Part shown: piece by piece, positions 6,299 to 15,323 of the stretch
How the letters are laid out: each line of letters opens with the position of its first letter
Numbering within the stretch: the stretch's first letter is position 1
Source of the DNA: Fusobacterium sp.
GTDB taxonomy: Bacteria > Fusobacteriota > Fusobacteriia > Fusobacteriales > Fusobacteriaceae
Direction of reading: 5' to 3'
NCBI RefSeq assembly: GCF_029258315.1
Contig: NZ_JARHZE010000063.1
Coordinates: 1-58,813, forward strand
Length of the DNA stretch: 58,813 nucleotides
The notes under the pieces: generated by a model
The model's database searches: none
What the model saw: only the letters and a program-made list of their open reading frames with translations
Told to the model about the DNA's origin: nothing
Position numbers and translations under genes: made by a program

Positions 6299-8014
6299 TT
6301 ATTTCAATATATTTTGTATCTTTTCAACTGTTTTTTGTGTTTTATAATCTTTTATTACTTGATCTTTGACTTCATCCAAGCTTACTTCTTTTCTTTGAAT
6401 CTCTTTAATTTTTTGGAAAACATATATTTCTCCATCTATATTCTTTACTACCACTTTATTTAATGGAGCCTTATATATTTCTTTTACAAGTTCTTCTTTA
6501 TAACCAAGTCCTGGAATATATCCTTGTTCAGTGATCGAAGTAAATAAACTGCTGTCTGTGAATTTATCTTTAGGTAAGTTTTCAAAAGTTTCTTCCCCTT
6601 TTGATAATTTATCTGCTTCTAATTCTTCTTCTTTTAATTTTTCTGCAATTGTTTCTGGAGAAACATTAGATTTTACCAAAATATGACTTGCTCTTACTGT
6701 TTTATCTTTTTCATTTTTTTCTTGAACAAAAATAATATGAGAACCAAAAACAGTATTTACAACTTCAGGATAAACCTCTCCTACATTTCCTTTAAATGCA
6801 GCATCAGAAAATTCCTTAACCATATCCTCTTTAGTAAACCAACCTAAATCTCCACCATTAACTGAACTTGGACATTCAGATTTTTCTTTAGCTATACTTG
6901 CAAAGTTATCTTTATTAACTATTGCTAATATGTCTTTTGCTTTCTCTTCACTTGCTTTTTTATCAGCATCTGATGGTTTTACTTTGAAATAAGCTATGTA
7001 AGCATCTGCTGAAGGTTGAATATTGTAGAATTGTTTATTTTCATCAAAGAATTTCTTTAAGTCTTCATCTTTATATTCTATTTGACTTTCTATTTTGTTA
7101 TATAGTTTTTCATAAGCATCTTTTATTTGTAATGAAATTGATAAATCTTTATCTACTTCAATTCCATTTTCTTTAGCAGATTTCAATATTTTCATTTGAC
7201 TTTCAATAAATTTATCTGTTTCTTCTTTTGCTTTTTCTTTATCTAGTCCACTGCTAATAAAAGTGATATATATTTTGCTATAATCAACATTTGTAATTTT
7301 AAGATCTTCTTTTTCAATTTGAGGTTTTTCTAAATATTTTGTAAATTGATCATTAACATCTGATAAAGTCATTTTCTCTCTTAATTTTTTAATCTCTTTA
7401 TCAAATAACATAGTTGCTTTTTCCTGAACTAAATATTGCTCTACTTTTTCTTTTACATCTACTAAAGGAAGACCTTGGAAGATAGAATATTTATTTTCTT
7501 CATAGTATTTTTCAATCTCTTCTTCTGTTATACTACTTTTTGCTTCCTCTCCTATTACTTCTCTAGCTTTCATACTTCTCATACTTTTTTCAAGCTCTTT
7601 TTTTAAGGATGCTTTAGTATATCCTTGAGCTGTTAGCATTCTTTTAAATTGTTCCTTATCTTTAAAATTAGCTTCTATGTTTTTATATTCATTATTTACA
7701 TCTTTAGATGAAATTCTTATTTTTAAACTATCAGCTAATTCTTGAGCTAATTCATTTTCTATAACTTGATCCAAAGCTAAAACTCCAACAATATCCTCAT
7801 CTACATTATTTTTAAAGTTATTAGCTAACATATTTTTACTTCTCATTACATTTTCTATTTTTACTTCATTTCCATTTACTTTTAAAGCATAGTTTTTAGT
7901 TGTTGCATAATTCATTTGATTCATTATGTAAAGAGCTGCTGAAGAAAGAACAAATGCAACAGTTATAACTAATGTAATTACCTTCATTTTTTGTCTAAAT
8001 TTTCTAATAGCCAT
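6299..8014 (-). CDS. membrane-anchored PpiC/SurA-type peptidyl-prolyl isomerase (PpiD-like)
   Basis: 571 residues. A single N-terminal membrane helix (about 11-32, after basic MAIRKFRQKMK) anchors a large extracytoplasmic part. Residues 40-150 form a SurA_N-like helical chaperone domain. A parvulin domain follows around residues 340-435, with SVNGGDLGWF and a closing FGSHIIFVQEK. A second, degenerate parvulin-like unit begins at RASHILVKS, about 450 on, and has GYIPGLGYKEE in place of the GGDLGWF signature. It probably assists folding of exported or outer-membrane proteins, like PpiD or SurA. The gene lies 24 bases behind the sigma-54-type regulator gene and shares its promoter. Catalytic activity of either unit is not certain. 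Confidence 0.88.
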   Translation of the reverse strand: MAIRKFRQKMKVITLVITVAFVLSSAALYIMNQMNYATTKNYALKVNGNEVKIENVMRSKNMLANNFKNNVDEDIVGVLALDQVIENELAQELADSLKIRISSKDVNNEYKNIEANFKDKEQFKRMLTAQGYTKASLKKELEKSMRSMKAREVIGEEAKSSITEEEIEKYYEENKYSIFQGLPLVDVKEKVEQYLVQEKATMLFDKEIKKLREKMTLSDVNDQFTKYLEKPQIEKEDLKITNVDYSKIYITFISSGLDKEKAKEETDKFIESQMKILKSAKENGIEVDKDLSISLQIKDAYEKLYNKIESQIEYKDEDLKKFFDENKQFYNIQPSADAYIAYFKVKPSDADKKASEEKAKDILAIVNKDNFASIAKEKSECPSSVNGGDLGWFTKEDMVKEFSDAAFKGNVGEVYPEVVNTVFGSHIIFVQEKNEKDKTVRASHILVKSNVSPETIAEKLKEEELEADKLSKGEETFENLPKDKFTDSSLFTSITEQGYIPGLGYKEELVKEIYKAPLNKVVVKNIDGEIYVFQKIKEIQRKEVSLDEVKDQVIKDYKTQKTVEKIQNILK

Positions 8015-8038
8015 TTAATAAGACCTCACTTCTAGTTT

Positions 8039-9424
8039 TTATTTATCATCTAATTTGTATTTTCTTATTTTTTCATATAAAGTTGTTCTTCCAATTCCTA
8101 GAATTTTTGCTGTTTCTTGTTTATTCCATCTAGTTCTTTGTAAAGCCATAGCTATTACTACTCTTTCTACATCATCTAGACTGAATATCTCTCTTTCTAG
8201 TATCTCTTTTAATGGTCCTATTCCAGAAACTGTTTTATTTTCAACTGTATCTGATTTCATTTTTATTTCAAGAGGTAAATTTTCAATTCCTATCATTCTA
8301 TCATCAGAAAGTATTATCATTCTTTCTAACATATTTCTTAATTCTCTTATATTTCCAGGGAATGCATATTCTAATAAATATTTCATTACTTCTCCTGAAA
8401 GTACTGGAATTGGTTTATTTAAGTCTTTTGAAATTCCATTTAAGAAATAGTTAGCTAATAAAGGAATATCCTCTCTTCTATCTCTTAAAGGTGGAACCTC
8501 TATTTTAAATCCATTTAATCTGTGATATAGATCTTTTCTGAATTTTCCTTTTTCTATTTCATCTCTTAAATCTTTGTCAGTAGAAACTATAAATCTTACA
8601 TCTGCTCTCTTAGCTCTAGTTCCTCCAACTTTTCTGAACTCTCCATATTCAATAACTTTTAATATTTTAGATTGGATTTTTATATCTATTCCTGCTATCT
8701 CATCGATGAATAAAGTTCCTCCATCTATCTCTTCTAGTATACCTTTTTTACTAGATATTGCTCCTGAGAAAGCTCCTCTTTCATATCCAAATAATTCTCT
8801 TTCTAAAACTTCACTTGTCATTGTTCCACAGTTTAAAGTATAGAAATCTTTTCTTCTTCTATCACTTTTCTTATAGATCTCTCTAGCAACTAAAGTTTTT
8901 CCTACTCCAGCCTCTCCTGTAATTAATATTGGTAAATCTGTTGTAGCCATTTTTTCTACTTTAGATCTTACTTCTTTTATTTTTACAGACTGTCCTATTA
9001 TCTCTTTTTGCTCTTCTAATTCAGATAATTTTTCTTTTAATTTTTTATATTTTTTTACATTCTCTATATTTGCTAAAGCTGGTTTTACTAATTTTACTAT
9101 TTCCTCTCCATTTATTGGTTTTAAAGCGTAGCTATATATTCCAGCTTTTTCTAATTCATCTATAATCTCATCATTTTCTTCATCAATTAATCCTATTGTA
9201 ACAAACTCTTTTCCAAGTCCATTTAATTTTTTCTTTGCATCAATGAAATTAAACCAAGTTAAATATTGATCTAGTAAAACTATATCAAAATCGCTTTCTC
9301 TTAACATATCCAAACCATCTAATAGATTATTGAATGTTATAACTTCGTAATATTTTAATAATTCTTTTCTAATGTCTTTTAATACTTCTTTTCTCTCAGA
9401 TATTGCTAATACTGATTGTTTCAT
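8039..9424 (-). CDS. sigma-54-dependent response regulator, NtrC family
   Basis: 461 residues from the ATG at 9424, chosen because AGGAGGGATT lies directly before it; a longer frame lacks a site. Residues 1-120 form a receiver fold with the phospho-acceptor Asp52 (VLLDQY) and a LKP lysine. The acidic pair normally found near residues 9-10 is replaced by ISER, so phosphorylation may be weak or absent. The AAA+ domain carries a Walker A GEAGVGKT, the sigma-54 contact loop as GAFSGA (usually GAFTGA), and LFIDEIAG. A Fis-type helix-turn-helix ends the protein (ETAKILGIGRTTLYEKI). It activates sigma-54 promoters; targets are unknown. No sensor kinase gene is adjacent, and the next gene encodes a PpiC chaperone. 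Confidence 0.93.
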   Translation of the reverse strand: MKQSVLAISERKEVLKDIRKELLKYYEVITFNNLLDGLDMLRESDFDIVLLDQYLTWFNFIDAKKKLNGLGKEFVTIGLIDEENDEIIDELEKAGIYSYALKPINGEEIVKLVKPALANIENVKKYKKLKEKLSELEEQKEIIGQSVKIKEVRSKVEKMATTDLPILITGEAGVGKTLVAREIYKKSDRRRKDFYTLNCGTMTSEVLERELFGYERGAFSGAISSKKGILEEIDGGTLFIDEIAGIDIKIQSKILKVIEYGEFRKVGGTRAKRADVRFIVSTDKDLRDEIEKGKFRKDLYHRLNGFKIEVPPLRDRREDIPLLANYFLNGISKDLNKPIPVLSGEVMKYLLEYAFPGNIRELRNMLERMIILSDDRMIGIENLPLEIKMKSDTVENKTVSGIGPLKEILEREIFSLDDVERVVIAMALQRTRWNKQETAKILGIGRTTLYEKIRKYKLDDK

Positions 9425-9469
9425 AATCCCTCCTATTTTTTTAAATATCATTATGCTTAAAAATATTTA

Positions 9470-9480
9470 CAAACTGTTTG
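9470..9480. promoter_or_regulatory. palindrome in the leader of the NtrC-type gene
   Basis: CAAAC-T-GTTTG, an odd-centred perfect 11-bp palindrome lying between the -10 box and the start codon of the regulator gene. Its position would suit an operator, possibly autoregulatory. It is short, so chance is possible in this AT-rich DNA. Confidence 0.3.
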
Positions 9481-9496
9481 AATTTTTTATATATGT

Positions 9497-9525
9497 ATTA
9501 TAATAGTTTTTTTGTGTTTTTTCAA
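9497..9525 (-). promoter_or_regulatory. promoter of the NtrC-type regulator and PpiC genes
   Basis: Minus-strand TTGAAA (complement of 9520-9525) and TATAAT (complement of 9497-9502) with 17 bp between them. The sigma-70 type shows the regulator itself does not depend on sigma-54 for expression. No terminator hairpin for the upstream rseP operon was found in the gap. Confidence 0.8.
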
Positions 9526-9601
9526 GATTTTTTTAAAAAAATGTACTTTGACTATTTTTTCCGTTTATTTTATGAACTATATTTTTTTATTTTTTATTTT
9601 T

Positions 9602-10624
9602 TTAATGTCTTAACAGATTTGTAAAATCATTAGCTGTTATAAAAATAATCAAAATGAATATTAATATAATTCCTGCATAATGTATTTTTTCTTCTATTTT
9701 TTTATTTACTTTTATTTTTAACATTTCTAAAATAACAAATATTATTCTTCCACCATCAAGAGCTGGAAATGGCAATAAGTTAAATATTCCTATATTTATT
9801 GACAAAACAGCCGTTAACCAAATTAAAGTTTCAACTCCTAACTTACTTGCTTCACCTACTATATTAATAATACCTATTGGACCGCTTATTTCCTCTTTTT
9901 TTACATTTCCACTTATCATTAATTTTAAACTATTTAATATATTTTCAAATACATCTTTAAAACTTTCCCAAGCTAAAACTACACTCTCTCTTATATTAAA
10001 TTTTATTAAAGTATATTCTGGAGAAATTCCTAAATAATATTTATTAGTTTTTTCATCTTTTATAAGTTTTGTCGAAATAATTTCTTCTTTTCCATTTCTA
10101 TTGATTAGAATTTTTTTATCCTCATCTTTTTTATCAAGAGAATTTACTGTCTTTTTTATATCTATCCAACTATTTATTTTTTTCCCATCAATTTCAAGAA
10201 TTAAATCTCCTTTTTTTAAGGGAATTTCTCTATCTTTGTTTATAATATGTCCTACTATTGCTTTCTCATTTATTTTTATTTCACCTTTAGAATATATCAT
10301 TCCAAACAATATAGTATAAGCTAATAAAAAGTTCATCACTACCCCAGCTATCAAAACTATAAATCTTTGATATGCTGGTTTTTTATTAAATCCATCTTCC
10401 TCTTCATCTTCTAAATCCATACCTTTTATATTTACATATCCTCCAATAGGTATAGCTCTAAAAGAATATTTTGTTCTTCTTCCCTCATAAGTATAAACCT
10501 CTGTTCCCATACCTATTGAAAATTCATCTACTGGTATATTAAAGAGTCTTGCACTTAAAAAATGACCTAATTCATGTATTAAAATTATTATTCCTAAAAT
10601 TAAAAGAGATAATAAAATTTTCAT
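9602..10624 (-). CDS. rseP: site-2 metalloprotease RseP (RIP family)
   Basis: Intramembrane zinc protease that cuts membrane-bound anti-sigma factors or signal peptide remnants. 340 residues. HELGH at residues 17-21 lies in the first membrane helix. One PDZ domain spans about 120-200, and the second active-site element NLLPFPALDGG sits near residue 284, followed by two more helices. The single PDZ domain and length match Gram-positive-type RIP enzymes rather than the two-PDZ E. coli protein. The ATG follows the tmk stop codon with no gap. It is the last gene of uppS-cdsA-dxr-tmk-rseP. Confidence 0.94.
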   Translation of the reverse strand: MKILLSLLILGIIILIHELGHFLSARLFNIPVDEFSIGMGTEVYTYEGRRTKYSFRAIPIGGYVNIKGMDLEDEEEDGFNKKPAYQRFIVLIAGVVMNFLLAYTILFGMIYSKGEIKINEKAIVGHIINKDREIPLKKGDLILEIDGKKINSWIDIKKTVNSLDKKDEDKKILINRNGKEEIISTKLIKDEKTNKYYLGISPEYTLIKFNIRESVVLAWESFKDVFENILNSLKLMISGNVKKEEISGPIGIINIVGEASKLGVETLIWLTAVLSINIGIFNLLPFPALDGGRIIFVILEMLKIKVNKKIEEKIHYAGIILIFILIIFITANDFTNLLRH

Positions 10625-11305
10625 CTATTTTTCCTCCAAGCAAGTTTCAACTAATTTATAAATTTCTTCCGATATTTCATCTATTGTTTTTAGTTGACCA
10701 TCTCTTACACACTGAACTTCTTTCCAATTTTGTTCCTTTGATGCTTCACAAGCATTCTCATAAGATTTTTTTAAATATTCTTCATCTCTTTCGTGAATAT
10801 CTTTTTTAACTTCTCCATTTATTTTATTTTTTCTGTTTTCCATCAGCATTCTAGCAAATTTATGTGGCATATTTATGAAAATTACTAAATCAGCTTTTGG
10901 CACACCTATTTTTTCAAATTCTAAATCTTTTAACCATTCTATATATTTTTTCTTTTCTATTGAATCTTCTATTTTCGATCCTTGATGAATTATATTTGAT
11001 TGCACATATCTATCTGTTATTATAATTCCATCTTCATTATAAAATTTTTCCCAATCTTTTTTAAAAGATGCATATCTATCTATTGCATACATAGTAGATA
11101 TTGGGTATGGGTTAATTTTTAATGGATCTTCCCCAAACTCCCCAGCTAAATACATTTTTACTGGTTCACAAGCTGGACTCTCATAATTTGGAAAAGTTAT
11201 CTTTTTTACCTTTAAATTTTTTTCTAGTAATCTTTCATATAGTTTTTTTGTCTGAGTTTCTTTTCCACTTGAGTCTGTTCCTTCAATAACAATTAATTTG
11301 CCCAT
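10625..11305 (-). CDS. tmk: thymidylate kinase
   Basis: Phosphorylates dTMP to dTDP. 226 residues. The P-loop is GTDSSGKETQTKK (residues 9-21), the substrate-binding YAIDRYAS lies mid-protein, and TDRYVQSN follows. It belongs to the somewhat longer clostridial-type thymidylate kinase branch. It sits nine bases after dxr and directly before rseP, inside an otherwise lipid- and isoprenoid-related operon. Another deoxynucleoside monophosphate specificity cannot be fully excluded from motifs alone. Confidence 0.88.
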   Translation of the reverse strand: MGKLIVIEGTDSSGKETQTKKLYERLLEKNLKVKKITFPNYESPACEPVKMYLAGEFGEDPLKINPYPISTMYAIDRYASFKKDWEKFYNEDGIIITDRYVQSNIIHQGSKIEDSIEKKKYIEWLKDLEFEKIGVPKADLVIFINMPHKFARMLMENRKNKINGEVKKDIHERDEEYLKKSYENACEASKEQNWKEVQCVRDGQLKTIDEISEEIYKLVETCLEEK

Positions 11306-11313
11306 TTTTTCTC

Positions 11314-12471
11314 CTAATCTATTTTTGAATAATTATCATAGACCCATTTTCTTGTAGCAGAGTCTATTCTTAATATCGAATCTAAATTTTCAACCTCTTC
11401 AACTTTATGATTTTCCATAGCTTTTTCTATTATTTTATAAATATCTAAAAATTTTATTTTTTTATTTAAAAATAATTCAACAGCGATTTCATTTGCTGCA
11501 TTTAAAACTGTTGGCATAGACTTTCCTATCTTTCCAGCCTTGTAAGCTAGATCAAGTCCTTTAAAAACTTCTCTATCTGGCTCTTCAAAAGTTAAATTTC
11601 CAACTTTTAATAAATCCAGTCTATCCAAACAACTATTTTCTACTCTATCTGGATAAGTGAAAGCTAATTGTATTGGAAGTTTCATATCTGTTACCCCTAG
11701 TTGAGCAATTACAGCATTATCATCAAATTCAACTAAAGAATGAACTATACTCTGTGGATGTACTACTACTTTAATCTTATCATAATCCATATTAAATAAT
11801 TGATGTGCCTCTATAACCTCCAAACCTTTATTTACAAGTGTTGAAGAATCAACAGTTATTTTTCTTCCCATTGACCAATTAGGATGTTTTAAAGCTTGTT
11901 CAACTGTAACATCTTTTAAATCTTCTAGTTTTTTTCCTCTAAAAGTTCCACCACTAGCTGTTATAATTAAGTTTTTAACTTGAGATTTTTTTCCTCCCAT
12001 TAAAGATTGAAATATAGCTGAATGCTCACTGTCAACTGGTATTATTTCAGCCTTTGGATATTCTTTTAAGAGTCTATTTATATAATCTCCACCAGCTACC
12101 ATTGTTTCTTTATTAGCAAGTGCTATTCTTTTTCCCAATTTTATAGCCTCTGACGTAGCTTCGATTCCAATAGCTCCTATTACTGCCACTAAAATTATAT
12201 CCATCTCTTCTGTCTGTCCCAGTTTTTTTAGCCCTTCTCTTCCTACAAAAACTTCAACATTTGGAAACTCTTTTTTTATTATTTTTTTTCCCTCTTCAGT
12301 TCCTATTGAAACATATTTAGGATTAAATTCTTTTATCTGCTCCATTATAAGTTTATAATTTGTATTTGCACTTAATCCTATAACTTTAAATTCATCTTTT
12401 TTATTTCTTATTATCTCTAAAGCATTTGTTCCAATACTTCCTGTTGATCCTAAAATAACTATATTTTTCAT
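11314..12471 (-). CDS. dxr: 1-deoxy-D-xylulose 5-phosphate reductoisomerase
   Basis: Second step of the MEP isoprenoid pathway: DXP to 2-C-methyl-D-erythritol 4-phosphate, using NADPH. 385 residues. The N-terminal GSTGSIG (residues 7-13) binds NADPH, ANKETMV lies near residue 120, the metal-binding VDSEHSA is near residue 147, and HPNWSMG is near residue 205. The first pathway enzyme (dxs) and the last (ispH) are both encoded elsewhere in this window. It lies 16 bases after cdsA. Confidence 0.97.
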   Translation of the reverse strand: MKNIVILGSTGSIGTNALEIIRNKKDEFKVIGLSANTNYKLIMEQIKEFNPKYVSIGTEEGKKIIKKEFPNVEVFVGREGLKKLGQTEEMDIILVAVIGAIGIEATSEAIKLGKRIALANKETMVAGGDYINRLLKEYPKAEIIPVDSEHSAIFQSLMGGKKSQVKNLIITASGGTFRGKKLEDLKDVTVEQALKHPNWSMGRKITVDSSTLVNKGLEVIEAHQLFNMDYDKIKVVVHPQSIVHSLVEFDDNAVIAQLGVTDMKLPIQLAFTYPDRVENSCLDRLDLLKVGNLTFEEPDREVFKGLDLAYKAGKIGKSMPTVLNAANEIAVELFLNKKIKFLDIYKIIEKAMENHKVEEVENLDSILRIDSATRKWVYDNYSKID

Positions 12472-12487
12472 AACATAATCCTCACTA

Positions 12488-13288
12488 TTAATTTAGAAAT
12501 ATTTTTAATATATAGTATGCTACTGGTACAACAAATATCATACTGTCAAATCTATCTAAGATTCCTCCATGTTCCCCTAAGATTCTACTTGAATCTTTTG
12601 TTTTAAAACATCTTTTAAACATCGACTCAGCTAAATCTCCTATCTGTGCCACTAAACTGACAAAAAATCCTAAAATAATTATTGCTAAATTATTATCTGA
12701 TAATTTAAAAATATTATTTATTAATAATATCCCAAGAATTGTGAATAAAATTCCTCCAATAGCCCCTTCTTTTGATTTTTTAGGACTTATTATTGAGAAT
12801 CCCTCTTTAAAGAATTTTCTTCCTATTGACATACCAACAAAGTACGCTGCACTATCACATAACCAAACCATTATTTGAGTAGCTATCAACCATTTTCCAC
12901 CATTTTCTAAATTTTGAAATAATAAAATATGACTAAATAGTAAAGAACCATAAATAACTCCTAAAATACTTGTTCCTATATCTTGAGCAGTATCTTCTAT
13001 TTGATTATTTATAACTCTAATTCCTAAAATAGTTATTAAAAATATTGTTATAATTGCAAAAACATAATCCATTCCCAAAAAATAAAGAATATTTGGAATT
13101 AATATTCCTGTTAATAATCCTAAATTTTTATATGGTTTTATATTTATTACTTCAGACATTTTATAAAATTCGTGCATTCCTATTCCTACTATTACATTAG
13201 TCAGCACCAATAAATAAATTCCACCTTTTGAATAGATAAACATCAAAATAGGAATTCCTAGTAAAGCTACTAAAATTCTATTTATCAT
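12488..13288 (-). CDS. cdsA: phosphatidate cytidylyltransferase
   Basis: Makes CDP-diacylglycerol from phosphatidic acid and CTP in the inner membrane. 266 residues, about eight membrane helices. The C-terminal family signature is visible as [12 protein letters not shown] and then [14 protein letters not shown] with [19 protein letters not shown] split by a short linker. The start overlaps the end of uppS by 11 bases, implying coupled translation. Confidence 0.95.
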   Translation of the reverse strand: MINRILVALLGIPILMFIYSKGGIYLLVLTNVIVGIGMHEFYKMSEVINIKPYKNLGLLTGILIPNILYFLGMDYVFAIITIFLITILGIRVINNQIEDTAQDIGTSILGVIYGSLLFSHILLFQNLENGGKWLIATQIMVWLCDSAAYFVGMSIGRKFFKEGFSIISPKKSKEGAIGGILFTILGILLINNIFKLSDNNLAIIILGFFVSLVAQIGDLAESMFKRCFKTKDSSRILGEHGGILDRFDSMIFVVPVAYYILKIFLN

Positions 13289-13976
13289 CTATACGTCCTC
13301 CAAATCTTCTCTCTCTTTTATTATAACTATATATCGCTTTATCTAGTTCCTCCTCATTAAAATCAGGCCAGTAAACATCTGTTATATATATCTCTGAATA
13401 AGCTAGTTGCCATAAAAGAAAGTTAGAAATTCTAAACTCTCCACTTGTTCTTATTATAAGCTCTGGGTCAGGAATATCATTATAAAGAAATTTAGAAAAA
13501 TTTTCCTCTGTTATTTCTTCATCTAATTCTCTAGCTTTTTTTATAGCATCTATTATCTCTGCTCTTCCACCATAATTAAATGCTATATTCAAAGTCATCT
13601 TATACTCTTTTGAAGTTTCATTTTCTAATTTTTCTATTGCATCCAATAAATTTTTACTTACTCCCTCTTTTCTTCCTGAAACCATAAATCTAACTTTATT
13701 TTCCAATAACATTTTTCTTTCAGAATTAATGTATGTTTTAAATAAAGTCATTAAAGCACTTACTTCCTCCTGTGATCTTTTCCAATTTTCAGTTGAGAAA
13801 GCATAGACTGTTAAATATTCAACTCCTATATTTCCACAATATTTTACTATTTTTCTCAAAGTATCTGCTCCAGCTTTATGTCCAAAAACTCTTGGTCTAT
13901 TTTTAGCTTTTGCCCATCTTCCATTTCCATCCATTATAATTGCTATATGTTTTGGTATATTTAATGTTTTTTCCAA
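13278..13976 (-). CDS. uppS: undecaprenyl diphosphate synthase
   Basis: cis-Prenyltransferase making the C55 carrier lipid for peptidoglycan and lipopolysaccharide. 232 residues. MDGNGRWAK (15-23, catalytic Asp16) and the C-terminal PDPELIIRTSGE signature are intact, and YTD-type VYWPDF near the end is typical. The start codon is TTG, supported by GAGGTG five bases upstream and by alignment of the first residues with the family. It heads the uppS-cdsA-dxr-tmk-rseP operon. A promoter with TATGAT about 30 bases upstream is plausible but lacks a good -35 box. Confidence 0.96.
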   Translation of the reverse strand: MEKTLNIPKHIAIIMDGNGRWAKAKNRPRVFGHKAGADTLRKIVKYCGNIGVEYLTVYAFSTENWKRSQEEVSALMTLFKTYINSERKMLLENKVRFMVSGRKEGVSKNLLDAIEKLENETSKEYKMTLNIAFNYGGRAEIIDAIKKARELDEEITEENFSKFLYNDIPDPELIIRTSGEFRISNFLLWQLAYSEIYITDVYWPDFNEEELDKAIYSYNKRERRFGGRIDDK

Positions 13977-14108
13977 ATTATCACCTCACTTATTTTAGAT
14001 TTTATCATATCTATTGTTTTTTTTCCATACATATTTATATTTTATTTTTCTAAAATAATTCTTTAATAAGCCTTATAAAAATATACTAAATTCTATTTTT
14101 ATAAATAA

Positions 14109-14141
14109 AAAATAAGGGGCTCTTTTAAAGTCCCTTATTTT
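14109..14141 (-). terminator. terminator after apbE
   Basis: AAAATAAGGG (14109-14118) pairs with CCCTTATTTT (14132-14141), with an inner CTTT/AAAG extension. It overlaps the end of the apbE-type gene and closes the yicC-gmk-rpoZ-apbE unit. Confidence 0.8.
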
Positions 14142-15133
14142 AAATTAAAATTTTTCGTTTTAATTATACTGTTATCGCTTTTCACTATAAAAACATCTAC
14201 ATTATTTTTTTCACAAAATTCCAATATCTTATTATCTTTCATTCCAAAAAAACTTGTAGAATATATATCTGCCATAAATCCAGAATCACATATAACAGCT
14301 ACCATTTTCTTATCAGCAATCGGATAACCAGTAAATTTATTCATAATATGATGATATCTCTTTCCATCTATCTCTATATATGTTTGGTAGTCACCTGATA
14401 CTCCCATAGATTTATTTTTAATCTCCACTACTCCTAATCTTTTTTCTTGATTATTAGGATCTTGAAGTCCTATTTTCCAAGGAGAACCATCTATTTTTTC
14501 ACCTATTGTGACTATACTTGAAACAGATGAAATAAAACCATTTTTTACTCCGTTATTGATCAATATCTCTTTTGCTTTTTCCAAAGCATAACCTTTTAAA
14601 AATGATCCTGTATCTATGGTTTCTTTTCCATTTACAATAAGATTATCATCTATTATCTCTACTTTTGAAAAATCAATATTCTTTAACACTTCTTTTATTT
14701 CTAATTCACTTGGCACATTTTTTCTTTCCTCTTTACCAAATCCCCATAGATCCAAAAGTGGTCCCACAGTAATATCATAAACCTTTTCTGTCACTTCGTA
14801 CATTTTTCTCACTTCATCAAAAATATATTTTCCTTCTGAGTCAATTTTAACTATTTTTTTATCAGATTCATTTAAAGAATAAATTATAGAATTTTTATTT
14901 TTACTATTAAATTTATTATCTATTCTCTCTATTTCAGAAAAAGCTTTTTTCATTATTTCATTGGCCTGCTTCTCATTATCAGAATAAATTATCATTTGAA
15001 TATATGTTCCAAATAAAAATTTTTCTTGAGAAAATCTTTTTTCATTAGATTTTTGACAACCTAATAAAGAAAAAATCATTAGAATTACAATTGTGTTAAA
15101 AAATATATTAATCTTCGACTTGATCTTTTTCAT
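14135..15133 (-). CDS. apbE: FAD:protein FMN transferase (ApbE-like lipoprotein)
   Basis: Attaches FMN covalently to threonine of flavoproteins such as Rnf/Nqr subunits on the outer face of the membrane. 332 residues. The lipoprotein signal ends in LLGC (Cys26). The family motifs DTGSFLKGYALEKA (about residue 165), SGDYQTYIE and MADIYSTSFFG are present, the last carrying the Asp and Thr metal ligands. Two usual positions differ: the DPxTG-type segment reads NKFTG and the glycine-rich turn reads SSVSS. The ATG overlaps the end of rpoZ by 26 bases and has only a distant GGAAAA, so it may rely on coupling. No Rnf genes are in view. Confidence 0.88.
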   Translation of the reverse strand: MKKIKSKINIFFNTIVILMIFSLLGCQKSNEKRFSQEKFLFGTYIQMIIYSDNEKQANEIMKKAFSEIERIDNKFNSKNKNSIIYSLNESDKKIVKIDSEGKYIFDEVRKMYEVTEKVYDITVGPLLDLWGFGKEERKNVPSELEIKEVLKNIDFSKVEIIDDNLIVNGKETIDTGSFLKGYALEKAKEILINNGVKNGFISSVSSIVTIGEKIDGSPWKIGLQDPNNQEKRLGVVEIKNKSMGVSGDYQTYIEIDGKRYHHIMNKFTGYPIADKKMVAVICDSGFMADIYSTSFFGMKDNKILEFCEKNNVDVFIVKSDNSIIKTKNFNLK

Positions 15134-15323
15134 AAGTATAAGTTATTTTTCCTTCAACTAATTCTTTGAACACTTTTTTCATTAAAGTATCTTTTTTATT
15201 AGCTTTTACTAAAAGAGGTTTCCCTTTTATTATTTCTCTCATTCTTTTTCCAGTTGTTATAGTTAGTATATATTTATTAGGTATTTTTTCTAAAAGTCCA
15301 TCATAAGTTATATCTGTTTTCAT
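15108..15323 (-). CDS. rpoZ: RNA polymerase omega subunit
   Basis: Small subunit that helps assemble the beta-prime chain of RNA polymerase. 71 residues. The N-terminal ITYDGLLEKIPNKYILT and the KRMREI helix fit the omega fold. Its position directly behind gmk (start and stop overlap as TAATG) is the conserved gmk-rpoZ arrangement. GGAGAG upstream supports the start. Confidence 0.93.
   Translation of the reverse strand: MKTDITYDGLLEKIPNKYILTITTGKRMREIIKGKPLLVKANKKDTLMKKVFKELVEGKITYTYEKDQVED

Noticed and set aside
8055-8450. A 131-codon plus-strand frame opposite the NtrC-type gene.
   Set aside because: It is antisense to a strongly conserved Fis-type domain and shows no motif or ribosome binding site.
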